DNA of 64,000 nt from assembly GCF_900112705.1 (NCBI RefSeq), contig NZ_FOMR01000010.1, positions 1-64,000 on the forward strand. The letters run 5' to 3'. The notes below the pieces were generated by a model. That model searched no databases and was not told where the DNA came from. It worked only from the letters and a program-made list of their open reading frames with translations. Positions 20,472-30,513 of this stretch are shown piece after piece (within the stretch, counting starts at the first letter, position 1; every line of letters begins with the position of its first letter). The position numbers and the translations under genes are program-made. Origin of the DNA: Lentibacillus persicus (GTDB lineage Bacteria; Bacillota; Bacilli; Bacillales; Amphibacillaceae).

Positions 20472-21410
20472 ATGCTGGACCAGCTGGGACTTAAACGCGT
20501 GACGCTTGATCTTCCGTTTCGGCTTGACCATGTAAACTGCTTCTTGGCAGAGGGAGCGAACGGATGGACGGTTATCGATGCCGGCTTGCATAATGAAGAA
20601 ACAATTAAACGGTGGGATGAAGAGCTGAGCGGAAAAGACGTGAACCGTATTATCATCACCCATTATCATCCCGATCACTTTGGCTATGCCGGCGGTCTTC
20701 AGGCAAAGCTAGACAGCAGTGTTTACATGACAGAAACTGATTATAAAGCAGCTGAAAATGCATGGGATCAGCATTTTCTAAATGAGCTGGAAACTAACTA
20801 TGAATTGGCGGGAATTCCTGAAGACGAGGCCGAAAAGATGCTCTCAAATACGAAAGCGTTTGTACCGATTGTGACGCCTTTTCCAAAAGTTGATCACTAT
20901 TTTAAGGACGGTGAAACGGTTCGTATCGGGGCATTTGATTATGAAGTCATTGCAACGCCGGGACATTCTGACGGTTTAGTTACCTTTTACAATCGGGATA
21001 AAAATACACTTCTGTCAACGGATCATATTTTGCCAAAGATTACACCTAATATATCATACTGGTTTCACGGTGATCCGAATCCTTTAGGGAGCTATCTGGA
21101 CTCGCTGGATAGAATTAAACAGCTTGATGCTGCGTTTGTCATACCATCACATGGGGACCCATTTCATGGAGCAAATGACAGAATTAATGAAATTAAGGCA
21201 CACCACGCTGATCGATTGGATGAGACATTAGAGGCACTTGGCAATGGCGGCACCGTTTATCAGGTCTGTCAGCAGTTGTTCAAAAAAGAGCTCACTGTTC
21301 ATGAAATGCGGTTTGCGGTTGGTGAAACGTTGGCTCATCTCGAGTATTTGCGCTACCGGAAAGCGTGTAAAAGAGCGTTAAATGCCGGTAAGTATTGGTA
21401 CCAGTTGTGA
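20472..21410 (+). CDS. MBL-fold metallohydrolase
   Basis: A 312-residue metallo-beta-lactamase-fold hydrolase. The zinc motif HYHPDHFGYAGG lies near residue 62, a further metal His is in TPGHSDG near 168, Asp in STDHI near 188, and a late His in PSHGDPF near 235. A helical C-terminal part (240-312) is typical of the YqjP-like/SoxH group. The substrate is unknown. GGGGGA precedes the ATG, and TGCTACAAT near 20403-20411 is a likely extended -10. Confidence 0.85.
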   Translation: MLDQLGLKRVTLDLPFRLDHVNCFLAEGANGWTVIDAGLHNEETIKRWDEELSGKDVNRIIITHYHPDHFGYAGGLQAKLDSSVYMTETDYKAAENAWDQHFLNELETNYELAGIPEDEAEKMLSNTKAFVPIVTPFPKVDHYFKDGETVRIGAFDYEVIATPGHSDGLVTFYNRDKNTLLSTDHILPKITPNISYWFHGDPNPLGSYLDSLDRIKQLDAAFVIPSHGDPFHGANDRINEIKAHHADRLDETLEALGNGGTVYQVCQQLFKKELTVHEMRFAVGETLAHLEYLRYRKACKRALNAGKYWYQL

Positions 21411-21557
21411 GAAGTGTGGGATATGAAAAGTCTATTGAAACAGTTGCGGTCAATGCATGACTCTATCATAATAGGCGACGGGATTGTTGGCTTGATTACA
21501 TAATGCAGCAATGTGCAAGTATTAAATTTTTTATTGATTTTAATCGGGGGTTTTAAT

Positions 21558-22349
21558 GTGGATTTGAATTTGAACGATAAATCGGTTGTTGTGCTGGCTT
21601 CCAGTAAAGGACTCGGAAAAGCAACTGCCCGTCAGTTCGCTTCGGAAGGCGCCCGGGTGTTTTTGGCCAGTCGTGATGAAGATGCGCTGGAAAAAACGGC
21701 TGCGGAAATACGTGAAGAGACTGGTAATCCAAATGTGGCTTTCAGTGTTTGTGACATTAAAGATGCTGGTTCAATCAAGCAGTTAATCACAAAAGCAGTA
21801 AGCGCACACGGGCCGATCGACATACTGGTTAATAATGCGGGCGGACCACCGGCCGGTTCATTTGACGATATTGATGATGATGCATGGCAACATGCTTTTG
21901 AACTAAACCTGTTAAGTTTCACTCGGGCTATCAGGGAAGTGTTGCCCCATATGAGAAAGCAAGGCGGCGGCCACATTCTCAATTTTTCTTCCTCATCGAT
22001 CAAGGAACCGATAGACGGGCTGATTTTATCCAACACATTCAGGGCCGGGATTATCGGACTTGCCAAAAGTTTATCACAGGAGCTGGCACCGGATAATATC
22101 CTGATAAACACAATTGGACCGGGGCGGATTGGCACGGATCGTGTTGATCATCTTGATAGTGTGAATGCTGAGAAACTAGGTATACCGATCGAAGACGTGA
22201 GAGAAGAGGCGAAAAACAAAATTCCATTGGGCCGTTACGGATCGCCTGAAGAATTTGCCAAAATTGCCGTTTTCCTTTGTTCCCAGGCAAATACTTATGT
22301 GACAGGTCAATCGTTCTTGATTGATGGCGGAATGGTGAAGGCGTTGTAG
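21558..22349 (+). CDS. SDR-family protein lacking the Tyr-Lys pair
   Basis: A 263-residue Rossmann protein with a nucleotide-binding segment ASSKGLGKATAR near residue 14, NNAGGPP near 90 and a conserved SSSSIKEP segment near 143. Where classical SDRs have YxxxK, this one reads SNTFRAG, so the catalytic Tyr and Lys are absent. This is seen in a known Bacillus subgroup annotated as oxidoreductase. It may have another chemistry or a binding role. The start is GTG at 21558, seven bases after GGGGG; the upstream extension of the frame lacks a ribosome site. Confidence 0.8.
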   Translation: MDLNLNDKSVVVLASSKGLGKATARQFASEGARVFLASRDEDALEKTAAEIREETGNPNVAFSVCDIKDAGSIKQLITKAVSAHGPIDILVNNAGGPPAGSFDDIDDDAWQHAFELNLLSFTRAIREVLPHMRKQGGGHILNFSSSSIKEPIDGLILSNTFRAGIIGLAKSLSQELAPDNILINTIGPGRIGTDRVDHLDSVNAEKLGIPIEDVREEAKNKIPLGRYGSPEEFAKIAVFLCSQANTYVTGQSFLIDGGMVKAL

Positions 22350-22412
22350 AAAAGATAAAAGGGGGTGAGGTTAATTTCTTTCCCCTCTTTATTCCGAAAT
22401 TTTAAATAACCA

Positions 22413-22500
22413 TTGACAAATAATTGTAAGCGTTTTATCATATTGTGTAACGGGTTACATAACATTAAAAATTTTTGCGATGAAATGTAACCCGTTACAT
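22413..22500 (+). promoter_or_regulatory. rbs promoter, cre-like site and two RbsR operators
   Basis: TTGACA (22413-22418), 17 bp, TATCAT (22436-22441). TGTAAGCGTTTTAT (22425-22438) between them resembles the CcpA cre consensus (TG-AA-CG-T). Downstream, TGTAACGGGTTACA (22446-22459) and ATGTAACCCGTTACAT (22485-22500) are LacI-type palindromes with centres 40 bp apart. This fits self-repression by RbsR plus glucose repression. Confidence 0.82.
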
Positions 22501-22537
22501 ATTTGAAAAGCTGAACAATGATGAGAGGGCTTATTAT

Positions 22538-23527
22538 ATGGCAACTATTCGTGATGTGGCTAAACTCGCAAACGTTTCAACAGCAACAGTTTCCAGAGTG
22601 ATTAACAGTAATGGATATGTCAATGATGAAACAAAAAAGCGGGTTAAAGATGCCATTCAACAATTAAATTACCTGCCCAATGACGTGGCACGAAGTCTGT
22701 TTAAGGGCCGGTCAAAAATGATCGCGCTGTTCGTACCGGACATTACAAACCCCTTTTTTCCGGAGCTTGCTCGTGCTGTCGAGGATGTCACGAATCAGTA
22801 CGATTACACATTTGTCCTTTGCAATACAGATAACGATATTGAAAAACAAATGGATTATTTGAATGCGCTGCAGCAAAAGTCGGTTGATGGCTTTATTATC
22901 GTTTCCAGTACAATTAAAAAGGAGCATCTGCAGCATATTCAAGTACCAATTGTGGCGCTTGACCGAATCATAAGTTCTGATATTTCATCTGTAACGGTTA
23001 ATAACCGAAGCGGCAGCAGGCAGGTGGTTCAATATTTGAAATCAATTGGATGCCAAAGGATTGCACATGTTGCCGGTCCGGAACACGTAGACAACGCTAT
23101 ATACCGTATGCGGGGCTATCTTGATGAAGTAAAGGAAGAGGCCTGGTTTAACAGCAGCTATGTGGTGTCTGGGAAATATAATTTTGACGCAGCACGGGAA
23201 GCTGCCATGGCATTGTTAAGTGAATTACCGGAAGTCGATGGTATCTTTGCTGGGAATGACTTGATGGGTGCCGGTGTATTAAATGCAGCAGCGTCACTGG
23301 GAAAGAACGTACCTGGTGATTTGGCAGTGGCAGGCTTTGACGGTATTGCGATTGGGGAGACATTAACACCTACGCTGACAACAATGGCACAGCCGATTTA
23401 TGAAATTGGTGCAAAGGCTGCCGAAATACTTATGACGCATATCCAGTCGCTTGAACATCACGTGACAGCAAAAGAGTATTCCGTCAAACTTATTGAGCGA
23501 CAATCAACAATGAAGGGAGGGTTTTGA
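22538..23527 (+). CDS. rbsR: Ribose operon repressor, LacI family
   Basis: A 329-residue repressor. The N-terminal helix-turn-helix is TIRDVAKLANVSTATVSRVIN (residues 3-23), a hinge follows near 50, and the periplasmic-binding-like effector domain fills the rest. It is the first gene of the operon and sits just behind two palindromic operators, so autoregulation is expected. Its stop overlaps rbsK. Confidence 0.92.
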   Translation: MATIRDVAKLANVSTATVSRVINSNGYVNDETKKRVKDAIQQLNYLPNDVARSLFKGRSKMIALFVPDITNPFFPELARAVEDVTNQYDYTFVLCNTDNDIEKQMDYLNALQQKSVDGFIIVSSTIKKEHLQHIQVPIVALDRIISSDISSVTVNNRSGSRQVVQYLKSIGCQRIAHVAGPEHVDNAIYRMRGYLDEVKEEAWFNSSYVVSGKYNFDAAREAAMALLSELPEVDGIFAGNDLMGAGVLNAAASLGKNVPGDLAVAGFDGIAIGETLTPTLTTMAQPIYEIGAKAAEILMTHIQSLEHHVTAKEYSVKLIERQSTMKGGF

Positions 23528-24423
23528 TGAGTACTCAGCCAAATGTTTGTATTGTTGGAAGTATTAATATGGATCTGACAGTAACAACCGATAAGATGCC
23601 GATGCAGGGCGAAACTGTTCTGGGTCAGGATTTTTTTACCAATCCGGGGGGCAAGGGAGCTAATCAAGCTGTTGCTGCCGCTCGCATGGGAGCGAACGTG
23701 AAGTTTATTGGTGCTGTCGGTGATGATCCATTCGGTAAAACACTTCTTACAAATTTTACAAACGAGAACATCCGGACGGAAGGGATTGAAATTGTGCGTG
23801 ATGCATCCACCGGAACGGCGACCATCATTCTATCCGAAAATGACAATCGGATAATTGTTGCATCAGGCGCAAACCAGTCTGTAACACCGGACCATGTCAG
23901 AAAGCATCGCAACCTGATAATTACAAGTGACTTGGTATTACTGCAGCTTGAAGTGCCGTTGGAGACTATTGTTGCAACAATGGAGATCGCCAAGGCCAAT
24001 AATGTACCGGTTATTCTAAATCCTGCTCCTTATCAGCCGCTTCCGGAAGAAATCCTTAAAGCTGCGGCATACTTGACGCCAAATGAAATTGAACTGGCCT
24101 CAATGAAAGCGTCGCCATTGTTCACGTCCATTAAGGATAAATTAATTGTTACACGCGGTGATAAAGGTGTGTCCTTCGCTGAACATGGTATTGAACGGGA
24201 AATTAGCGGTCACAGTGTCCAGGTGATTGATACAACTGGCGCCGGGGATACGTTTAATGGTGCCTTGGCGGCAGAGTTGGCCGGTGGTACAGAACTGGCG
24301 GATGCGGTAACCGCAGCAAATGCTGCAGCTGCGATTTCTGTTTCCAAAACTGGCGCACAGGCTGGAATGCCGGTAAAAGAAGACATCCAGGGATTTTTGC
24401 ATGAAAGGAACATGTCCGAATGA
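23527..24423 (+). CDS. rbsK: Ribokinase
   Basis: Phosphorylates ribose to ribose-5-phosphate. The 298-residue PfkB-fold protein has GSINMDLTV near residue 11, GGKGANQAVAAARMG near 42 and the ATP/catalytic-base motif DTTGAGDTFNGA near 238. ATG at 23527 follows GAAGGGAGGG and shares one base with the rbsR stop; an in-frame TTG one codon upstream is less well placed. Confidence 0.95.
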   Translation: MSTQPNVCIVGSINMDLTVTTDKMPMQGETVLGQDFFTNPGGKGANQAVAAARMGANVKFIGAVGDDPFGKTLLTNFTNENIRTEGIEIVRDASTGTATIILSENDNRIIVASGANQSVTPDHVRKHRNLIITSDLVLLQLEVPLETIVATMEIAKANNVPVILNPAPYQPLPEEILKAAAYLTPNEIELASMKASPLFTSIKDKLIVTRGDKGVSFAEHGIEREISGHSVQVIDTTGAGDTFNGALAAELAGGTELADAVTAANAAAAISVSKTGAQAGMPVKEDIQGFLHERNMSE

Positions 24424-24815
24424 AGAAAACAGGAATTCTAAATCGCGAAATTGCGTCGGTTTTAGCTGGGATGGGGCATACCGATACACTCATCATTGCA
24501 GATTGCGGGCTGCCGATTCCGGATAACACCGCTGCGATTGATCTATCAGTGAAACTAGGTACCCCGGATTTTCGAACGGTCCTTGAGGCTGTCGCAGAGG
24601 ATATGGTGATTGAAGAAATGACGCTTGCAGAAGAGGTGAAGACGTCAAATCCCGTACTTCATACGCAAGTGACAAAGGATTATGCCGATATTCCCCTCCA
24701 GTATATTGCACATGAAAATTTGAAGCAGGAAACAAATCATGCCAAAGCTGTTATCCGTACTGGCGAAGCGACACCGTTTGCCAATGTGATTTTAAAGTCA
24801 GGTGTCATTTTCTAA
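24420..24815 (+). CDS. rbsD: D-ribose pyranase
   Basis: Interconverts pyranose and furanose forms of ribose, supplying ribokinase. A 131-residue protein with the catalytic His in GMGHTD near residue 20 and the C-terminal [14 protein letters not shown] that binds sugar. It overlaps rbsK by ATGA. Confidence 0.95.
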   Translation: MKKTGILNREIASVLAGMGHTDTLIIADCGLPIPDNTAAIDLSVKLGTPDFRTVLEAVAEDMVIEEMTLAEEVKTSNPVLHTQVTKDYADIPLQYIAHENLKQETNHAKAVIRTGEATPFANVILKSGVIF

Positions 24816-24834
24816 TGAAAGACGGGGTGAAATC

Positions 24835-26334
24835 ATGGTGACTACACCTTTTGTAGAAATGAACGGGATAAGTAAATCTTTTTCAGGCAACCGCGTGTTA
24901 AAAGAGGTGGACTTTTCGATCGATAAAGGCGAAGTGCATGCGCTCGTTGGGGAAAACGGTGCTGGTAAATCGACGCTGATAAAAATACTGACCGGAATTC
25001 ATAAACGGGACGATGGCATGATCAGGATTAATGGACAGGAAGTTCATTTTTCTCATCCGAAACAGGCGGAGCAGAAAGGAATTATGGTGATTCACCAGGA
25101 ATTGAATATCATTCCGCATCTCACGGTTACCGAAAACATGTTTCTAGGTAAAAATATGACGTATGGCAAAACCGGCATCCTCAATACAAAGGCGATGAAA
25201 ATACAATGTGAAGAAAACCTGCGAAAATTAGGGGTTTCAAACATTGACCCGGGTGATATAGCAGGTGATTTATCAGTCGGCAAGCAGCAGATGGTTGAAA
25301 TTGCCCGTGCCATATCAACGAATGCTGAGCTGATTGTAATGGATGAACCAACTGCTGCGCTGACAGATCGGGAAATTGACAATCTCTTTGATGTTGTGGA
25401 GTCGTTACGGAAACAAGGTGTTGCAGTCATTTATATTTCACACCGGATGGAGGAGATTTTCAGGATTTGTGACCGTATTACTGTTTTGCGGGATGGCGAA
25501 TATGTCGGGACAGAGAACATTCAGGATGTTGACTTTGATGCCATTGTCAAAATGATGGTGGGCCGTGAACTTGGCAATCGATTTCCCCAGCGCGATCATC
25601 GTCCCGGTGATGTGATATTTGAAGCGAGGAACCTGACTAGAAAAGGCTTGTTTGAGGATATCAGCTTTTCGGTAAAAAAAGGGGAGATTCTGGGAGTTGC
25701 CGGGTTAATGGGGGCAGGGCGCTCTGAAATTATGGAAACGATTTTTGGCTACACCGAAAAACAAAACGGCAGTATATACTTGGACGGTCAGGAGCTAAGC
25801 ATCAAACACCCTTCAGATGCCATTAAAGCTGGGATCGGCTTTATTACGGAAGACCGGAAATCAAAAGGATTGCTAACTGATTTCTCCATAGGGGATAATA
25901 TCTCGCTGACGAATTTGAAGTCCATTTCCAGTAATGGCGTCATTTCAGCAAATAGAGAACACCAATTGGTTGCCGAGCTAATGGATCGGTTAACTGTTAA
26001 GGCTACCGGTGCAGAACAGGAAACCAAGGCGTTGAGCGGTGGTAACCAGCAAAAAGTCGTGATCGCTAAATGGCTCGGCATAAAGCCAAAACTGCTTATT
26101 TTGGATGAGCCAACAAGGGGTGTTGATGTTGGTGCCAAAAAGGAAATTTATACAATCATGAATGAGCTGACCAAAAGTGGTGTAGCAGTCATCATGGTTT
26201 CATCAGAACTGCCGGAGATATTGGGTGTCAGTGATCGGATCATGGTCATTCATGAAGGAAAAATAGCAAAAATCATCGATCGTGAAGAAGCGGATCAGGA
26301 GAAAATTATGACTGCTGCTGCAGGGGGTGAGTAA
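24835..26334 (+). CDS. rbsA: Ribose ABC transporter, ATP-binding protein
   Basis: A 499-residue fusion of two ABC domains. The first has Walker [10 protein letters not shown] near 37 and [11 protein letters not shown] near 163. The second has a degenerate Walker [10 protein letters not shown] near 293 and signature LSGGNQQK near 402, the pattern normal for RbsA. The ATG at 24835 follows GGGGTGA; an upstream in-frame ATG at 24802 lies inside rbsD without a ribosome site. Confidence 0.95.
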   Translation: MVTTPFVEMNGISKSFSGNRVLKEVDFSIDKGEVHALVGENGAGKSTLIKILTGIHKRDDGMIRINGQEVHFSHPKQAEQKGIMVIHQELNIIPHLTVTENMFLGKNMTYGKTGILNTKAMKIQCEENLRKLGVSNIDPGDIAGDLSVGKQQMVEIARAISTNAELIVMDEPTAALTDREIDNLFDVVESLRKQGVAVIYISHRMEEIFRICDRITVLRDGEYVGTENIQDVDFDAIVKMMVGRELGNRFPQRDHRPGDVIFEARNLTRKGLFEDISFSVKKGEILGVAGLMGAGRSEIMETIFGYTEKQNGSIYLDGQELSIKHPSDAIKAGIGFITEDRKSKGLLTDFSIGDNISLTNLKSISSNGVISANREHQLVAELMDRLTVKATGAEQETKALSGGNQQKVVIAKWLGIKPKLLILDEPTRGVDVGAKKEIYTIMNELTKSGVAVIMVSSELPEILGVSDRIMVIHEGKIAKIIDREEADQEKIMTAAAGGE

Positions 26335-26335
26335 G

Positions 26336-27277
26336 TTGAAATGGAAGGAATCGCTTTTTAAAGATTTTTCTAAATTAGGTCCATTGATTGGTCTCATTAT
26401 CATGGTGATTTTTCTTGGTTTTATGAGTGATAGCTTTTTTACATTGGATAATATTTTTAATCTGCTGCGGCAAATCTCCGTTAATGCCCTGATAGCATTT
26501 GGTATGACGTTTGTGATCCTGACTGCAGGTATCGATTTATCCGTTGGGTCTCTGCTGGCATTGGGAAGTGCGTTAACGGCAGGTCTTCTGGCAGGTGGTA
26601 TGGATCCCGTTCTAGCTGTTCTGTTGGGGCTTATAATTGGATTAGGATTAGGCGCTGTAAACGGCCTGATCATCACGAAAGGAAAAGTTGCGCCGTTTAT
26701 TGCGACGCTTGCTACCATGACCATTTACCGCGGGGCAACACTTGTTTATACAGACGGCCGGCCGATCACAGGTTTATCAGACAGTTTTGCGTTTGAAATG
26801 ATTGGCCGCGGCTATGTTTTTGGTGTGCCGTTCCCGGTGATTCTGATGCTTGCTGTTTTTGTAATTCTTTACTTTGTTCTCAAAAAAACCGTGTTTGGCC
26901 GTCAGGTGTACGCGGTAGGCGGAAATGAAGAAGCTTCAATTCTGTCTGGTATAAAGGCTGATCGTGTGAAAATAGGCGTTTATTCCCTGACCGGGATGCT
27001 ATCTGTTTTGGCCGGGATTATTTTGACAAGCCGGCTTAACTCGGCCCAGCCTACTGCCGGGGAAATGTTTGAATTAGATGCAATTGCAGCAGTCGTTATT
27101 GGTGGTACCAGCCTGATGGGAGGACGCGGGCGGATTACTGGCACATTGATCGGTGCCCTGATTATAGGTGTTATCGATAATGGCCTGAATCTGATGAATG
27201 TCTCATCATTCTATCAGCAGATTGTAAAAGGTGGCGTCATACTGCTTGCTGTATTATTGGATAGAAAATCTAACTAA
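26336..27277 (+). CDS. rbsC: Ribose ABC transporter, permease
   Basis: A hydrophobic protein of about 313 residues with eight to ten helices. Family signatures are ILTAGIDLSVGSLLALGSA near 63 and AVVIGGTSLMGGRG near 255. I choose TTG at 26336, six bases after GGGGGTG, over GTG at 26327, which lies inside that ribosome site. It overlaps the end of rbsA closely, so translation is likely coupled. Confidence 0.93.
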   Translation: MKWKESLFKDFSKLGPLIGLIIMVIFLGFMSDSFFTLDNIFNLLRQISVNALIAFGMTFVILTAGIDLSVGSLLALGSALTAGLLAGGMDPVLAVLLGLIIGLGLGAVNGLIITKGKVAPFIATLATMTIYRGATLVYTDGRPITGLSDSFAFEMIGRGYVFGVPFPVILMLAVFVILYFVLKKTVFGRQVYAVGGNEEASILSGIKADRVKIGVYSLTGMLSVLAGIILTSRLNSAQPTAGEMFELDAIAAVVIGGTSLMGGRGRITGTLIGALIIGVIDNGLNLMNVSSFYQQIVKGGVILLAVLLDRKSN

Positions 27278-27298
27278 TTATTTTAAGGAGGAATTTTT

Positions 27299-28243
27299 AT
27301 GACTAAATGGTTGAAGCGAATGGGGATTTTGGCGGTATTACTGTTGGTTGTCAGTGCTTGTTCTACTGAAAGTCCTGGTTCAGATGACGGGAAGGATTCA
27401 TCATCTGAAGGCGAATCGGATGACTCGGTAAAAGTCGGGCTTTCCATTTCGACACTGAACAATCCCTTTTTTGTTACGTTACGTGATGGTGCAGAGTCTG
27501 CAGCAGAAGAAGCGGGGTATGAGATTGTTGTAACAGATGCCCAGGACGATGCATCATCACAATTAAGTGACATTGAAGATTTACTGCAGCAAAATATTGA
27601 TGTTCTGCTTGTAAACCCTGTTGATTCGGAGGCTGTTGTTACGGCTGTTGAATCTGCCAATTCACAAGATGTACCGGTTATCACGGTTGACCGGAGTGCA
27701 GATGGCGGCGAAGTCGTTACCCATATTGCTTCCGATAACGTGGCAGGTGGCGAAATGGCTGGTGAATATATTGCGGAAGAATTAGACGAGAGCGGTAAAA
27801 TGGTTGAATTGCAGGGTGTGCCCGGCGCTTCGGCTACGAATGAACGGGGAGAAGGTTTCCATAATGTTGTAGATGAAATGGATGATCTTGAAGTTGTTGC
27901 CCAGCAATCCGCCAACTTTAACCGTTCTGAAGGTCTGAATGTGATGGAAAATATCCTTCAAAGTACAGAGGAGGTCGATGCTGTTTTTGCCCACAATGAT
28001 GAAATGGCGCTTGGTGCAGTTGAGGCACTTGAATCGAATGGCATGCTTGATGATGTAACAGTTGTCGGTTTTGATGCAACAGACGATGCTGTTGCAGCTG
28101 TTGAAGAAGGGACCATGGATGCAACAATTGCGCAACAGCCTGTGCTGATTGGTGAAAATGCAATTGATGCTGTTGGGTCTGTCGTAAATGATGAGTCATT
28201 GGATGAATTTATTCCGGTAGAATTAGAACTGGTTACTGAATAA
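27299..28243 (+). CDS. rbsB: Ribose-binding lipoprotein
   Basis: A 314-residue substrate-binding protein anchored outside the membrane. The signal peptide has lipobox VVSAC (Cys near residue 20). A Ser/Asp/Glu-rich linker (about 22-44) follows, then the two-lobed sugar-binding fold (VGLSISTLNNPFFV near 46, ITVDRSADGG near 127, NDEMALGA near 235). The strong acidity fits an extracellular protein of a salt-adapted organism. Last gene of the rbs operon. Confidence 0.94.
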   Translation: MTKWLKRMGILAVLLLVVSACSTESPGSDDGKDSSSEGESDDSVKVGLSISTLNNPFFVTLRDGAESAAEEAGYEIVVTDAQDDASSQLSDIEDLLQQNIDVLLVNPVDSEAVVTAVESANSQDVPVITVDRSADGGEVVTHIASDNVAGGEMAGEYIAEELDESGKMVELQGVPGASATNERGEGFHNVVDEMDDLEVVAQQSANFNRSEGLNVMENILQSTEEVDAVFAHNDEMALGAVEALESNGMLDDVTVVGFDATDDAVAAVEEGTMDATIAQQPVLIGENAIDAVGSVVNDESLDEFIPVELELVTE

Positions 28244-28251
28244 CAATTAAT

Positions 28252-28283
28252 AAGGTCACTTCATATCAATGAGGTGGCCTTTG
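28252..28283 (+). terminator. Terminator of the rbs operon
   Basis: AAGGTCACTTCAT pairs with ATGAGGTGGCCTT (one G-T pair), followed by TTGTT. Confidence 0.8.
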
Positions 28284-28415
28284 TTATGTTTTTTACTTCT
28301 TCAGGAATTCTTCTGAAGTGTCGACAGTTATTGTCTGAAACATGTATGGTTTAGGGAACTTAGGGGGAGCCTACAGGTGACAAACGACTCAAAAATCATA
28401 CATGTGGTGATATAA

Positions 28416-28733
28416 ATGAAACCTCTAATTTTGACAATTTTATTTTGTGTTATGATTTTCCTGACGCCTGGTCTGGCCAAAGCAGAAGCTGAGCCGATTG
28501 AAGAAGAACCAAAGCAGCATAATTGGGAAGTGTACAGCACCCATTATGAAACGGTTGAAGCCGGAACGCACACGTTTACATATTGGAAAAATTTCATTGA
28601 AAAACGCCGCACATGCCAGATATCCCATAAAGTCAAAACGGTTGTATATTATTGCAGTCGGCATGATCATACTGATTCAAAAATTACATTTGAAGAAACA
28701 CTTCATAGTGAAAAACATAGTGATCACTACTGA
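28416..28733 (+). CDS. Small secreted protein of unknown function
   Basis: A 105-residue protein with a clear signal peptide (hydrophobic residues 3-20, cleavage likely after AKA near 22). The mature part is small and rich in His and Glu, with two cysteines (RTCQ and YYCSRH, about 16 apart) that could form a disulfide. GTGGTGATATAA precedes the ATG. I do not recognise a family. It stands alone between rbsB and rocA. Confidence 0.6.
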   Translation: MKPLILTILFCVMIFLTPGLAKAEAEPIEEEPKQHNWEVYSTHYETVEAGTHTFTYWKNFIEKRRTCQISHKVKTVVYYCSRHDHTDSKITFEETLHSEKHSDHY

Positions 28734-28905
28734 AATGGCGGACGTACAGGTGCAGGTTGTTTGCAGGCTGTACTTTCAGTCTGCCAGCCGGATGACGCTT
28801 TTCTTATGTGCCTTCTAACCCTTCTCTATGCATGATTGCGTTTTCATAAGACTTTATAGTAAACTAGTATTGGATTGAACCAAATTACCACGAGGAGGTT
28901 ATATT

Positions 28906-30453
28906 TTGGTACTACCTTATAAGCATGAGCCATTTACAGATTTTACAGATAAGCAAAACAGGGCTGATTATGAATCCGCTCTCAAAAAAGTAGAAAGTGA
29001 ATTGGGACAAGACTATCCGCTGGTTATCGGCGGTGAAAAAGTTTATACGGATAATAAGTTTGATTCAATAAATCCTGCTAATAAATCGCAAGTTATCGGC
29101 AGATCATCCATGGCTGCGACCGAACACATTGACAAGGCCATGGAAGAAGCTAAAAAAGCCTTTAAAGAATGGAAAAAATGGACGGCAGAAGAACGTGCGG
29201 AGGTGCTCTTCAAAGCGGCAGCTATTACACGCCGTCGTAAGCATGAAATTTCGGCATGGATGTCGTATGAAGCGAATAAGCCCTGGGGACAGTCTGATGC
29301 AGACACCGCAGAAGCCATTGATTTTATGGAGTACTATGGCCGTCAAATGCTCCGCCTTGGACAGGGTCGGGAAATTAATGACCGTCCAGGCGAAAATAAT
29401 ACGTTCTTCTATCAACCGCTGGGCCCTGGTGTCACCATACCACCATGGAACTTTGCTTTTGCAATTGTGACCGGCACAACTGTTGGTCCAATCGTAGCCG
29501 GGAATCCGGTATTAATGAAACCGTCTGAAAACACGCCGGTAGTTGCTTATAAGTTAGTTGAGATTTTAGAAGAAGCTGGTCTGCCAAAAGGGGTTCTTAA
29601 TTTTGTGCCTGGTGATCCTGCTGAAATTGGTGACTACCTCGTTGATCATAAAGATACCCATTTCGTTAACTTTACGGGATCAGTTCAAACTGGTAAACGC
29701 ATTTACAACCGGGCGTCGGTTGTTCAGGAAGGCCAGAAGCATTTGAAACGTGTAGTTGCTGAAATGGGCGGTAAGGACACCATTATCGTTGATAACGATG
29801 CAGATCTTGACCTTGCTGCGAAATCGATTGTTGATTCAGCATTTGGTTTCCAGGGTCAAAAATGTTCAGCATGCTCACGGGCAATTGTGCATCAGGACGT
29901 TTATGATGAAGTTCTGGAAAAAGCAATTGAAAAAGCGAAAGCCTATACAACCGGCAACCCCGGCGAGGAAGATGTGCCGATGGGTGCCGTCGTGAATCAA
30001 AAACAATTTGATAAAATCAAAGAATACATTGAAATCGGAAAACAGGAAGGTGAACTCGCGTACGGCGGGGAAACGGATGATTCCAAAGGGTACCATGTAT
30101 CGCCAACCATCTTTAAGGACATGGATCCGGAGGGACGGATTATGCAGGAAGAAATCTTTGGACCGGTTGTTGGTTTTGCCAAAGCTAAGGATTTTGATGA
30201 ACTTCTTGAGCTCGCCAACAATACGGACTACGCACTGACCGGAGCCGTTATATCCAATAACCGTGCCCATTTGAACCGTGCCCGTTATGAATTCGAAGTT
30301 GGAAATCTGTATTTCAACCGTGGCTGCACAGGCTCAATCGTCGGCTATCAGCCATTTGGAGGATTCAAAATGTCCGGAACAGACGCCAAAGCCGGCGGAC
30401 CGGATTACCTCTTGAACTTCCTGGCACCAAAAACTGTGACGGAATCGTGGTAA
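28906..30453 (+). CDS. rocA: L-glutamate gamma-semialdehyde dehydrogenase
   Basis: Oxidises delta-1-pyrroline-5-carboxylate/glutamate semialdehyde to glutamate in proline, arginine and ornithine breakdown. The 515 residues match the Bacillus RocA/PutC length. Motifs: PWNFAFAI near 177, [10 protein letters not shown] near 249, catalytic Glu in AEMGGKD near 286 and catalytic Cys in QKCSACSR near 320. Start is TTG at 28906, seven bases after GAGGAGG. Monocistronic, with its own terminator. Confidence 0.93.
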   Translation: MVLPYKHEPFTDFTDKQNRADYESALKKVESELGQDYPLVIGGEKVYTDNKFDSINPANKSQVIGRSSMAATEHIDKAMEEAKKAFKEWKKWTAEERAEVLFKAAAITRRRKHEISAWMSYEANKPWGQSDADTAEAIDFMEYYGRQMLRLGQGREINDRPGENNTFFYQPLGPGVTIPPWNFAFAIVTGTTVGPIVAGNPVLMKPSENTPVVAYKLVEILEEAGLPKGVLNFVPGDPAEIGDYLVDHKDTHFVNFTGSVQTGKRIYNRASVVQEGQKHLKRVVAEMGGKDTIIVDNDADLDLAAKSIVDSAFGFQGQKCSACSRAIVHQDVYDEVLEKAIEKAKAYTTGNPGEEDVPMGAVVNQKQFDKIKEYIEIGKQEGELAYGGETDDSKGYHVSPTIFKDMDPEGRIMQEEIFGPVVGFAKAKDFDELLELANNTDYALTGAVISNNRAHLNRARYEFEVGNLYFNRGCTGSIVGYQPFGGFKMSGTDAKAGGPDYLLNFLAPKTVTESW

Positions 30454-30476
30454 GTAAACAAAAGCTAAAATTATAA

Positions 30477-30513
30477 AATGAGCGGCGGTTTTTGGAACTG
30501 CCGCTCATTTTTT
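30477..30513 (+). terminator. Terminator after rocA
   Basis: AATGAGCGGC pairs with GCCGCTCATT, followed by TTTTTT. Confidence 0.92.
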
